From Talinum fruticosum (Eukaryota > Streptophyta > Magnoliopsida > Caryophyllales > Talinaceae): DNA of 64,000 nt. Positions within the stretch are counted from its first letter, which is position 1, and every line of letters starts with the position of its first letter. The stretch covers positions 4,330,001-4,394,000 of the forward strand of contig JAITYX010000042.1 in assembly GCA_021018815.1 (NCBI GenBank), written 5' to 3'. Made by a program: the position numbers and the translations under genes. The notes below the pieces were generated by a model. That model was not told where the DNA came from. It did not search any database and was given only the letters and a program-made list of their open reading frames with translations. Positions 14,820 through 25,696 of the stretch are shown here, piece after piece.

Positions 14820-15015
14820 TACGGTTTAGTGTTTCTAAGGTTTAGGATTTAGGATTTAGGGTATCGTAGAAATTAGGGGTAAGAGTATAGGGTTTAGGGT
14901 ATTAGACTTTAGTGTTTAGGGTTATTAAAGGTTTAGAATTTAGGATTCTTTAGGATTTTAGGGTTATTTAAGGTTTACGGTTTTAGATTTAGGTTTAGGT
15001 TTAAGGGTTATTTAA
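14820..15015 (+). repeat. Degenerate telomere-like (TTTAGGG) tract between divergent genes
   Basis: More than a dozen variants of the plant telomere heptamer lie within 200 bases (tttaggatttagg, agggtttagggtatta, tttagggttatt, ttttagggttatttaagg). They are interrupted by point changes and small insertions. The tract sits between the minus-strand gene starting at 14630 and the RPF2 pseudogene starting at 15748. It may be a relic telomeric repeat or an expanded telo-box promoter; telo-boxes are known in plant ribosome-biogenesis promoters. Confidence 0.8.
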
Positions 15016-15114
15016 GATTTAGAGATCCAAAGAGGCGAAGAGAAAAACGCAGTAGGAACCTCAAAGCATTGTTGTGAGCATTGGCAAAAAATTTTGTTTG
15101 TGACTAATTCAGAT

Positions 15115-15400
15115 TCAAACAGGGTCGGACAATCGAACAATCGGGTTCGGACATTTTATCATTCGGGTTTAGGTATAATTTAGTCCAAAATTTTTAAAAT
15201 AAAATTCGGACATCGAAAATTTGAGTTCGGGTTCGGTCATATACATAATTTCGATCCAATTTTTGAAAGTTTATATTACAAATTCAGATATTTGGACATT
15301 CGTATTTAGACGTCGGTCATTAGGATTCAACTTCAAATTTGATTAGGTTATCCGAATATACGATTTAGACAGGCCGGGTACAAAGTTTTTATCCAAATGG
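15115..15400 (+). repeat. Dispersed repeat rich in GGTTCGG/CGGACA motifs
   Basis: Phrases such as gggtcggacaatcg, gggttcggacattt and gagttcgggttcggtcat recur. This appears to be the inverted, diverged partner of 1767-2000. It lies upstream of the RPF2 pseudogene start. Confidence 0.45.
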
Positions 15401-16824
15401 CCGAATTATGCAAGCCCAAACTGACCCGAAGCCAAATTTTATAGAGCGCTTTTCGTATTCCATCCCGCATAGCTGCACCAATTCACCTCTGGTACCTCTT
15501 CCCCCTCTCCTTCTTCTTTCAGTTTTGAATCTGTTTTGCTTTCTGATAATTATCTTTTGTATTTTCATACGTCTGTCAAAAGAATGTGGGTCGAATTAGG
15601 GGATATGTTCAAATTGAACTAAATTTAGCTGTTCAAGTTCACATTAAATCGAGATAGCGAACTAGAAAAGCACGAATTACGGGTTTTTGAAGCGGGCTAC
15701 TCAATCTTGTTCATAGCCTCTCTCATTTTAATTCTGCAGTTGTCAAGATGTTGAAAGTCAAGACGCCAACTGGAAGAGCTCGTCGAGAGTTTGAGAAACG
15801 AGCTCCGAAATTGGTAGGGTTTCTGTTGAATTTTTCTTTTTTTTCTGATTGTTTTTCTTTCATTTCGGTGGGAAATTTAGTGATTTAGTTGATTTCTGAA
15901 AATTGTTCTTTAACAGGAGAAGATGAGAAGAACACTATGATTCTTCATGGTACAAAGACGAGTAATGTACTGAATACGCTGTTAACTGAAATACATCATC
16001 TTAAGAAGGAAAACTCGATTAAATATAGCCGGAAAAATGAGAATATTCAGCTCTTCGAGGCCGGGGTTAAACTTCCGTGGAGTTCTTCTCTCAGAAAACT
16101 GATTGCGACCTATTTGTGGTGAGTAGTAGCTCTTGTTTCACTCTCTTTCATCTCTTCCCTTTAAGCAATGGTTGCGTCATTTGCTTCATATAGGTTTGAC
16201 CGTTAATTGGCCTGAATATTGTTTGGAGTTTAGACTTTGAAGCTTGGTTTTTGACATGTTATTTAGCAAGCAAAATGAATGACGAGAATAAATAAGTCAG
16301 AGTTGGATTGAGAGAAAGCAGGGGAGATGAGCATAGTAGACTTCGTTTCTGTCCCCCACTTTTTTTTGGGAGATTAAGGTCTTCTATTAGTCGGTTCAGG
16401 TTCGTTAAGTTTCCTTTTCTTTAGGTCTTCTCATAGGTGTGGTATAGGTGAGAGATTAAGGGTGGGGATTGGAGTTGTAGAATTTGACATGAGTTTTTGA
16501 CATTATGTTGGAGGCTTTGAGTTTTCACACGTAGGTGAAGGTTTTGCATTTCGGAGGGTGGAGGAGATAACCTAAGTGTTGTGAAAATGAGAAGAAAATT
16601 CTTGTTTTTGGTTTCTCTTCTCAGATTTGTATCCTTGAGGGAGCTTCTATTATAAGACTTCCATCGGCAATTGCCTGCATGTTGGATATGACCATCCACG
16701 TTGAGTAGTATTGCAGGGCCACATGTTGTAGCCAAGATGAGATTAGAAGCAGGTTAGGTTGGGCCAGAGGTTATATATAAAGGTATTAGTGAAATCAGAT
16801 GCAATTTGGTTAATAGGTGAGCAT

Positions 16825-17142
16825 TTTTATTTTTTTGGGTAATATGTTAGCAAGATTTTATTACTAAACAAGCATCCCAAGGGAGGGGTTACGCAATGCT
16901 TACAAATACATGTTCTTTATCTTTCAATTAACCATCATATCCTGCCACTTTTCATATCTCTTGTTCCTTTTTGCCAAGAAATCAAACCCAGATTGCATCT
17001 CAAATTCAATGGTCTTCCAGATTTTCTCCACTGCTTGGTGTTTATGAGTAAAGACTTTTGCCAAACTTCCTTAGTATATGGACATTGGGAGAAAATGTGC
17101 TCATTGTTATGTTGATCATTTGTATAACATAATTTACAGGCC
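16825..17142 (-). mobile_element. 3' tail of an L1-like LINE (zinc-binding RT region)
   Basis: The minus strand encodes CKLCYTNDQHNNEHIFSQCP followed by YTKEVW. This is the CxxC...H...C zinc-binding pattern that follows reverse transcriptase in plant non-LTR elements (zf-RVT). After a frameshift the reading continues to a stop near 16935, then a short A-rich tail at the low-coordinate end (about 16825-16845). The 5' side is cut off at 17143, where an Athila-type LTR end begins, so only the last ~300 bases survive. Confidence 0.75.
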
Positions 17143-17653
17143 GCAAGCGCGCGCACGGTGTGTGGTTGAAGCAAAGAAAGGTCAATCCCACAAGGACTCA
17201 ATCTAGCAACGCAATGGACTAGCCCTCTACTCAATTGTTAAGCAAATCGGGTTTTTGAGTTGGTTATTTGCTAAAATAATTATAAATATTAAAATTAGGA
17301 AAATTAATGTAGATTTAAATCAATGAATAAAAACATCTAGGGATTTGTTTTCTTAACAATGAGTTTGATTATTAATACCTAATTTGTGCGATCATTCTTT
17401 CAATTGAATCAATGATCGATAATCAAATAATTCTCTTGTTGTTTCCATACTTAATAGAATTGCTCTAATTAACCTAACAAATAACTTTCATATATCTTTC
17501 AAGTTAATCAAAGTTAAAGATTTCAAATTATCAAAATAATCCCATAATTAACTAATCTTTTCTTAAATTTCATAAACTAGGTAGAATAGTTGATTGTTGA
17601 ATTATTCTATTTCACTTTTCAGTACTTCACAAGTATTCTAGGCCTTAAAAATA
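17143..17653 (-). repeat. Athila-type LTR, 3' portion (minus-oriented)
   Basis: This is the reverse complement of about 22530-23044 and aligns in the same orientation with 38352-38880 (solo LTR). It carries the conserved 'ggtcaatcccacaaggactcaat' region near the end and stops matching at about 17653, where retroelement coding sequence begins. About 85 bp of LTR sequence are missing between here and the continuation at 23056. Confidence 0.8.
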
Positions 17654-18772
17654 CATCGACATTAGGCTCGGGGGTGGGGAATAGAAGAGGAAGAAGCACC
17701 CACATCGAGTATAGGGTGGAGGGTGAGAGACTTCATCCTCACTAGGTTGCCCTGAGGTTAGAAGCATCCTAAGGGATGTACACTCAAGACAGGGGAGATG
17801 CAACATATGGTTATGAGGATATAACCAATATAACTCTCCCGAAATTGTCCGACACATGCCCATAGCCCTTAAAGCCTCGAGTATCTATTCTTTCATACCT
17901 CGCACCCTATCATCATCATGTTCATCGGAGTTCTAACCTAAAGATACAGCAATAGCGGTAACTAAACCACCGATTACAATTCGGCCCCGAGAACTAGTGG
18001 CAACATTTGAAAATTGACGGGCTTATTAAACTCAAACGCGTCTCCAGTCCACATCACATACAAGCAAAACAACTCGGAAAGACGCATATTATTACCATTA
18101 TCATCCCTCCCAAACAAACCATGCCCCAAAACCCGATAGATGTATCGGGGTTTCTAAGAACGATCGCCTTAGTAGATTTAGGACGGTATTCATGTTCATC
18201 GGAGATATAATCCCAAAACCGTAATTGAAGTGATTAGGAAGTAGACGGTGTCCAAATCCTAGGTCTCTAGGTAGGGCAAATAAAGCACTAAACTCACTAA
18301 GAGTGAGTTTATGGTATTCCCTATCGGGCGAAAAGAAATTAAGCCATGCTTAACATGAGGACCACACCCAATTTCAACATTAAGAGTGCTTAAAAATTCC
18401 AATGTCAAACTTTTATAGGTCCCTAATCGAATATTCATAAAGTTCAACAAACCACAACGTTTAACCAACCAAAAAATCCTCAAGCAAATCCAGTCTTTCT
18501 AAACTCACTTCATCAAAGTAACGAGTTGCAACAATTTCACGATTTAACAATGAATTATAACGTGCAACATGCTCGGCTTGAGTTAAATAAAGTGGGTTGT
18601 TCGGGTTACGGAATTTGAACATTCGGGGTGGAGGACGAGTGGCTCGTGTCCGGTTGCGGAGCTTGGTCCGGAGGACTCCCCTTGAGTGGTCTTTTGCCTC
18701 TTTGGTGTCTGTTAGAGCAAACTTGAAAAGCCTAAACTAGGAGGAAAGAGTATAAATTTGTGGGGAATAATG
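17654..18772 (-). pseudogene. ATHILA ORF-like retrotransposon protein, broken (minus arm)
   Basis: Read on the minus strand, the frames give PPPRMFKFRNPNNPLYLTQA, HVARYNSLLNREIVATRYFD, then TYKSLTLEFLSTL, LTLSEFSALFALPRDLGFGH and further conserved words, with several frameshifts and stops. This matches the remembered pattern of the plant 'Arabidopsis retrotransposon ORF-1' (ATHILA) protein, with a core TLEFLSTL motif. The homologous plus-strand arm at 18982-19672 lacks about 480 bp present here, between the 17-mer and the ...GFGHRL region. Confidence 0.65.
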
Positions 18773-18981
18773 GGGAAGAAAGAGTTGGTTTTTATGGATT
18801 AGAGGAAGGAATGGAGGACGGAAAATAGGGGAAAGATGACCGGGGGAATGACGCTGTGGGGCCGGATTGTGGCAAATAAGCGGCGAAGGCGCCGCGAGTA
18901 GCGGGCGACAGAGAAGAAAACGAGCGGAGAGAAGAGGAGAGTGAGAGGGAGCGTGAAGTTTACTTAACTAAAGCGGATAGG

Positions 18982-20047
18982 CATTATTCCCCACAAATGA
19001 AGAAGATTTGGACACCGTCTAGTTACTTGATCGTTTCAATGCGATACAATTTTGGAATTATATTTCGATGAACATGAATACCATCCTAGTTCTACTAAGG
19101 CGACTTCTCTTAGAAACCCCTGTTTCGATACATCCACCGGGTTTTGGGGCATGGTTTGTTTGGGAGGGATGATAGTGGTAATAATATGCCTCTTTCCGAG
19201 TTGTTTTGCTTGTATGTGATGTGGACCGGAGACGTGTTTGAGTTTAATGTTGGACTTATTTGCCCGTCAATTTTCAAATGTTGCCACTAGTTCTCGGGGT
19301 CAAATTGTAGTCAATGGTTTAGTTACCGCTATTGTTCTATCTTTAGGTTGTAACAACGATGAACATGATGATGATATGGTGCAAGGGTATGAAAGAATAG
19401 ATATTGAGGCTTTAAGAGCTATGGGCATGTATCGTACAATTTCGGGAGAGTTATATTGGTTATATCCTCATAATCGTATGTTGCGTCTCCCTGTCCGGAG
19501 CGTACATGCTTTAGGGATGTTACCAACCTCGGGTTTTTGTCCAGGTGAGGATGAAGTCTCTCGCCCTCCGCCCCATACCGATGTGGATGCCTCTTCCTCT
19601 TCTTTTCGCCCGCCCCTATGTCTAATGCTGATGTACTTGTGCATTCACTTCTCACTACTATGCTATCCATAAGAGCAACTCTCCTTCGGGGAGTATGTGC
19701 ATTATGAGCACGCTATTCTTAAATCTTAGCAAGCTTCGCTTAGGGAGTATATCCACTCTAAACATGCCTCTCTTCGGGATTATGTTCATTCGAGTGTGCA
19801 ACTATACAAAATGCCCAAATCGAACTTCGTGACATGCTTGCTAATCAAAACCACTATATGCATATGATGAGCGAGTGTTTGACTGCTCGACATGATTAGC
19901 ATATTTCTCAAGGTAACCCCAATCCCCCACCTCCTCCCCCTCCATTTGAGTGATCTTATGTTTCTCCCCCATCTCCTTTTGTTGTTGTTCTTGCATTGTG
20001 GGCAATGTTGGGTCCAAGCCGGGGGATTTGCTTCCTAAGGCTGCCAT
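18982..20047 (+). pseudogene. ATHILA ORF-like retrotransposon protein, broken (plus arm)
   Basis: An open stretch at 19238-19672 reads LDLFARQFSNVATSSRGQIV, then NGLVTAIVLSLG, a DDEHDDD-like acidic run and RAMGMYRTISGELYWLYPHN. It is homologous to the minus arm. Beyond 19672 the frame is broken, but LREY-type repeats (about 19690-19790) and a proline run (about 19918-19945) suggest the C-terminal part. At about 19992-20030 the text gcattgtgggcaatgttggg and aagccgggggatt resembles the conserved Athila/Tat 3' region just after the last ORF. This is transposon sequence, not a host gene. Confidence 0.62.
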
Positions 20048-21714
20048 TGTTTGAATAATGTACGGTTACATTTTACTTAGGTTAGAGCATGTTTTATTTA
20101 GCATTTAGTATGTAGTTTTGCATTTAACAACAAAAATTTTTTAAAAATTGAACATTGAAAAATAAAAAAATTCATTTTAAGATTGCATATAGAGCATTTA
20201 GATTGCATCATGTAGAATTAAATAAAAAAACTGAAAAATTAAAAAGGAAGAGATGAACCTCCAATGATGATTCCCTTTAGGCCAAATAAATTTTCAATGG
20301 AGAACGTTTTCAATGCGTAAACCTAAGTGCAGAAATTTTAAAACTAGTTTTTTAAACTTCAAGATTTTGATCATATTGGATGAATGAAAGTTAATTGCCC
20401 TTGATTCCTTAACAAAAGTGTTGGCATGTGAAACTCTTTGATCTAGATGAGATTGTGGTACAAACCCCGTGAGATTTTTGAGCCTTGATTAGAGTAAATA
20501 TTACAATTAGTTTCATGCTTCTTCTTGTGTGACTCTCTTCCATGATTGCATCTCTAGAACTTGTTTGAATTTTCTTCAAAATCACATTTATATGCTTTGT
20601 GACAAAATGATTGAGGCATTCTTTTGATTTTTTAGCTACATTAGCCAAATTGCCACATTGTTACATGTTATTGACCCTTTGATAGCCCTTTGAGCCTAAT
20701 TGTCTATTTCATTTGTTTTGAACCCTCCATAACTATCCTTTGGCCAAACACATAGCGTATTACCTAAGCCAAGTGTAGTGGAGCTTCTTACTCATGTTGT
20801 TGGCTCATTTTGGGATTTTTGATGTGTTGGTGATGATTAGGATCCTTTTATTGAGTTGAGGGGCTTATTTGTATTGAGTATGAGATAATTTCCTCTCTTG
20901 GTTATAAGGTGAGTATTTTGATGTTAAATGAGTTTTTGATATGTTTGAAATTTCTAGTGCCAAGTTTAGCTGAAAAAAAGAGAGAAAATCAAGAAGTTTC
21001 GATAAAAAAAAAGAAAAAATGAAATGAAAAGAAAAAGGAAAAAGAATTAATAAGTAAAATGTTTGAAATTTGAAATATTAAGTTTAATCTTTGTTAAATA
21101 AGCTCATTTTCTAAAGTATTTGTTGAAATTAGAGAATGGGTGTGATGAGGTGTATTGTGTGGTTTGAGTGGTAGGAGCTTCTAGCTACTTGGCTTTTTAA
21201 CTCCTCATTTTTTCCAAAAATACAATGTCCCGTTCTTACCCATTGCCTAAGCCCAGTTACAACCATTTGAAGTCCTCTTGATTGTCATATTATATGTTAC
21301 ATATGGGTGGTGGCGAATAGAGAATTCCGCCAAGCTTATAATAGTTTGCATGATTGTGTGATAGATTGAGTGAACTTTGTATAAGCCTAAACACATGAGT
21401 GGAGTGTTTTCACATTTCTCAAGTGAGGTTCTACAGGTCTTACTAGCTCCATCATTCTACATGTACCAATGTGAATTATTTAAGTGATGATTTGGGTGAT
21501 TGATGAAGTTTGTCTTTTTGGTCTTTATTATGATTTTTGGAAATCTTCTTTCCTTCGATTATCAAACGGTTTTGTGTGCTTATGGACTATTGATTTCGTT
21601 TTCCTTGTGATTCTTATGGTTGCCTAATCCGAGGAGGTTATGATTCGTAGTTGGATTTTATTCTTTTATTTTGACCTTACTTTAGGGCAAGCAAGGTTCA
21701 AGCATGGGTGAATT
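20048..21714 (+). other. 3' untranslated internal region of the Athila-type element
   Basis: This AT-rich, non-coding stretch lies between the broken ORF and the 3' LTR. It includes an A-rich, purine-rich run at about 20970-21060. Long 3' non-coding regions before the LTR are usual for this lineage. No further coding similarity was seen. Confidence 0.5.
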
Positions 21715-23044
21715 TGATAAGTGCATAAAATGCATTAGTTTCTTAGGCGCTTTTCTTTGGGAAATTCGGTTAAATGGAGTGTGTTTATGCTCCGTTTTTG
21801 GTTTTACGCTTGTGTTTTGGTGTTTTGATATGATTGTGTAGATTTGATCACCAATACCAAATATTCCCAAGACTAGTTGGTATTTTGAGTGTTGAGAAGA
21901 CCAACCCGAGTCCAGCTTTGCGGTTAGAACGGCCGTTCCCCTTGTTTCCCGGAGATTTCACTTCCAGCGGGGCAGCCCGTGTTCACCGATACGGCCTGCA
22001 TTGGACGTTAGCTTGCCCAGAACCTTTGCATCGAGCATCGGTGGGCCGTGTCACGGCGCTGTAATTTCTGCCGTGACGCTTCGGTTTTGGCGGTTTCATC
22101 TTTTGATTGCCTTTTTAATGCTTATTTAATTTGATTGCCTTGTTAATGCTTATTTAAGCCCAATTGCATACTGTTTTGAGGCAATTCATCCACCGTTCGT
22201 CTATTCCACTATCCATGCCTTCACCATCCACATCAAACCAAAACGCTTTTGAAGATTGAAGCAACTTTAGGGAATTCCATTCAAAGTCGAGAGATTCAAG
22301 TGGAGTTCTTGAAGGGAATCAACCTAATTCTTCGTTCTTGCTATTTGAGGCTTGATTACCATGTTTAGGATTTTTGTTTTCAATAATCATGTGTGAATAG
22401 GTTTAGTTTATCTAGGGATTTGTAATCCAAAATAATGAAGTTTGATTAAGATTTCATGATTTGTGCTTGAATTCTCATTTTGAATCAATAGAAGGTTGTG
22501 TTTTTCATGTTTATGAGTATTTTTAAGGCTTAAAATACTTGTGATTTGAGATTAATCTGTGAAGTATTGAAAAGGGAAATGGAATAATCCGACAACCAAC
22601 TATTCTACCTATTTTATGAAATTTGAAAAAAGATTAGTAAATTAAGGGATTACTTTGATAATTTGAAATCTTTAACTTTGATTAACTTAAAAGGCATACA
22701 AAAGTCATTTGTTTGGTTAATTAAAACAATTCTATTAAGTATCAAAAGAGCGGTAGAATTATTTGATTATCGATCCTTAATTCAATTGAAAGAATGATCG
22801 CACGGATTAGGTTTTAATAATTAAACTCATTGTTAGGAAAACAAATCCCTAGATTATTTTTATTCATTGATTTAACTTTAGATTAATTTTCTTAATTTTA
22901 ATATTTAGAATTAGTTTAGCAAAGAAGCAACTCAAAAACTCAATTTTCTTAGCAATTGAGTAAAGGGCTAGTCCATTGCGTTGCTAAATTGAGTCCTTGT
23001 GGGATCGACCTTGACTTGCTACAAACATACACCATGCGCTTGCA
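21715..23044 (+). repeat. Athila-type LTR, full length (plus-oriented)
   Basis: It starts TGATAAGTGC and ends ...CATGCGCTTGCA (TG...CA), 1330 bp. It aligns in inverted orientation with the solo LTR at 38352-39638 (1287 bp) and the LTR piece at 17143-17653. A GC-rich block at about 21900-22090 contrasts with the AT-rich rest. Confidence 0.78.
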
Positions 23045-23055
23045 TCCTGTCAACT

Positions 23056-23215
23056 TCATTGTTTCGAATTACAAATCCCTAGATAAACTAAATCTATTCA
23101 CACATGATTATTGAAAACTTAACAAAGATCCTAAACATAGTAATCAAATCTCAAACAGCAAGAACTAAGAATTAGGTTGATGTCCTTTAAGAACTCCACT
23201 TGAATCTGCCCTTTA
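23056..23215 (-). repeat. Displaced minus-oriented LTR fragment
   Basis: The text from 'cttcattgtttcgaattac' to 'aactccacttgaatct' matches 38958-39110 of the solo LTR in the same orientation and is inverted to about 22290-22440. It continues the minus-oriented LTR interrupted at 17653, so the two pieces were once contiguous. The rest of that LTR, over 500 bp towards its TG end, is absent. Confidence 0.7.
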
Positions 23216-25696
23216 AGAACTAGGTATTATTGTATAGTGATATTGAGTAGCACAGATATGGGGATGCTTGTTTCTTTGGCGGTGTTAATTTTCTTTCTAA
23301 AGAAAGAGATATGATGGTATGGATTGGTATTAATATCACTAAATGGCTTCATGCTCTGAAATTAACATGGATTCAAACTTGGAAATTGGTGAAGTGAAGT
23401 ATACCAGTATTGTGAAGGAGATTATCCAAGGAAAGAGAGATGAACATAGTAGATTAATACTGCAGTGAGCCTAAAATAGGTGAGCAACTCATTCTATGAG
23501 GCTGCTTATTAGAATTGGTAAATGCTTACTGGTAAGACTGTGGAGATCTAACTAATGCATAGTGATTCTGGCCTACTTATGAAAGACACTGCGCATATTG
23601 GATCTTATTATTTTACTATGGCATGCCTGATCCTTACCCCGTCCTGTTTGGTGGGGTTAAGGGTAGACTTGTATGGTCAAAACAAGATGTCAAACATTGA
23701 TTGGAGCCAGGTACAGCAGGCTTGATGAACTTTGCTTGTGTAGAAAAGCAGTATCCCTTTATCCTCTTCAGCTGGAGTAATGACAATCTTATGCAATGCC
23801 TAATAGCAAATGTTAGGATTCCCCTCTATTCTCCCTGTTCTCGTATTCTGATTGCTTTAAACCTTCGGAGAGGGGCTTCTTTAACTTTGACTGGGTGATA
23901 TTTGAAGAACTGGATGACTGGAAGTTCAGGTAATCACCTTCAATCCTAATTGACATATTGTGCATAGAAGTATCCAGTTCTTTGAGCCGTCTCTCTGATT
24001 GTGCTAATATGTTAGTAGATTTAGTTCTCAACCATTGTTCTTACAGCAAATATTTGCATAGTGGTCTTACATTTGCTACATTATTTTAGTACCTTTGTAT
24101 AAAATCTTTAGCAAGGTACTATTGCAGCCATGACATTGGTAGCTTGTGTATTTGTATTACTATTCCATATGATTTCTTTTGGTGCTGGGCAGTTTGGTTC
24201 TCACTCAAAACAGCAGCCAGATAATCTTGTTATTGGATGATTCTGTAATCACCATGTATTTGACATGTGTGTTTATAGTTCTTTTAATGTTTATAGTGTT
24301 GGAGGGGGTCATGTTTGAGTTGGAGCAATTACAAATTGCTCATCACATGGAAGTCCTATAACTTCAATAACAAAACCCAATTTCTTTGTACTATTTATGT
24401 ATTTGACATGCGCTAGAGAGTATCCAAAGAGTGTGAGAACCTCAGTGTTTGTTACGTGTCTGATATGGATACGTAAGGTCATAAGATAGTGTTTGTGCTT
24501 CTTAGCATATCAGACCTTTTATCTTTTTTCATGTATCTTTTGGAAGCCGTTTCCTGCACACTAGGTAAGGACTCTGAGCATCATGGCTTTCCCAAATGTT
24601 GCTTAACTGATATCCATTATGGGCTCCTATTCTGTTGTACTGTATAATTATAGAAGAAAGTGGAATTCCAACTCCTATAGGCAATAGAAAATTTGAAACT
24701 TGTTGGCATTGACCGTGTTTATGTGTGCACTGCTGTTTCTCAAAATAGAGTGCTTCTTAGTCACTGTGCATTGAGGCTTACGAAATCCAGAACGGTTGTT
24801 CCCAGGACAGAGTTGGTTGAAGTTGGCCCTTCCATGGATTTAGTTGTCAGACGACACCATCTTCCAAATGAAGGCTTGAGGAAGAAGCAATGAGGACTGC
24901 CCCAGAAAAACAAAGAATAAGGTTAGTTTGATGATGTTCACTACATATTTGTTACTGGCGTCTACAACCTTCCTCTCCCCCCCAAAAAAAAAGAGTGAAA
25001 TACTGTGTCATTATTTTTCTGCTTTGATGTGATAACCTAGGGGCTGTTGGTTTTTGCAGGTGAAAAATGTCAAGGGAGATCCTATAACGGGCTAGATAGG
25101 AAAAATCTATTTTCCTGACCAGAAGGTGAGTTTGGTTTATCTTTGATTCGATTCCTGATCTTGTTATGAAAATTTCATGTCATGTTGATCCTTCTATTTG
25201 CTGTTTGGCAGTAATATTTGTTGTTTCTGGACTTCTGCCAGTATCAATTTTGATAGACCTAGCAAAAACTGACCCATATTGAATTCCCTGTTCTCAATAA
25301 CTCAAGGCCAGACCCTATGGATTCAAATTAGGGCGATTAGTGTTGACCTGAACCAACCGGAACGCATTGGATTAACTGTCATGAGTTGTCACAGACTTGA
25401 CCAAACTTGAAATGACTTAACCTACCAGATGTAGACAAGGAATCATTAGGCTGAACATAGCAGACTCAAAATCAAGCCTACCCAAACCCAAGAGAATCAA
25501 CCCACTATCCAAGACTACGTTGTTTGTTTGCATTGCTGATCATTGCCGAATTCTTTTGGGGGTATTAGCTTGGAGATATGGCTCTTCAGAACAATGCCAA
25601 GGGACTGGAGTAAAGAGGGAACGTCAGGAAACCAAGATGAACAAGGATGCAAATGGGCAAGCTACAGAAAAGCGAAAAGGAGGAGATTCTACATGA

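Larger units (their letters stand above)
17143..23215. mobile_element. Palindromic Athila-type Ty3/gypsy retroelement complex
   Basis: Two 3' halves of the same LTR retroelement stand head to head. The minus-strand arm runs from about 18772 down to 17143; the plus-strand arm runs from 18982 to 23044. Both outer ends finish with the LTR terminus (GCAAGCGC.../...GCGCTTGCA). The inner ends share an inverted 17-mer (18756-18772 and 18982-18998) around a 209 bp GC-richer spacer. Beyond the plus-arm LTR, 23056-23215 is another minus-oriented LTR piece that continues the LTR broken at about 17653. No gag, protease, RT or integrase was recognised, so the complex is defective. Athila assignment rests on the ATHILA ORF-like protein, the cattg-ggcaatg / ccggggga 3' motif and the long LTR. 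Confidence 0.72.
15748..25696 (+). pseudogene. RPF2: Decayed RPF2 (ribosome production factor 2) gene with introns retained
   Basis: RPF2 is a Brix-domain nucleolar protein that, with RRS1, loads the 5S RNP onto the pre-60S ribosome. Recognisable exon remnants are 15748-15813 (MLKVKTPTGRARREFEKRAP, one Lys lost), 15917-16118 (ILHGTKTSNVL..., frame shifted at both ends), about 24190-24260 (GSHSKQQPDNLVIG followed by an in-frame TGA, then NHHVFD), 24681-24921 (DRVYVCTAVS, ELVEVGPSMDLVVRRH, then a one-base loss after GLRK causes a stop), 25060-25125 (VKNVKGDPITG then TAG) and about 25569-25696 (C-terminal tail, frame broken). The coding region for the middle of the Brix domain is not found. The retained intron sites show a duplicated genomic copy rather than a retrocopy. 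Intron 2 carries the LINE and Athila insertions. A functional copy must lie elsewhere. Confidence 0.88.

Noticed and set aside
17645..17863. Minus-strand frame as a separate small gene
   Set aside because: It is the minus-arm copy of the Athila ORF ending (RTISGELYWLYPHN), already annotated as transposon.
19238..19672. 144-codon frame as a possible host gene
   Set aside because: It is homologous to the inverted minus arm and resembles ATHILA retrotransposon protein; it lies inside the LTR complex.
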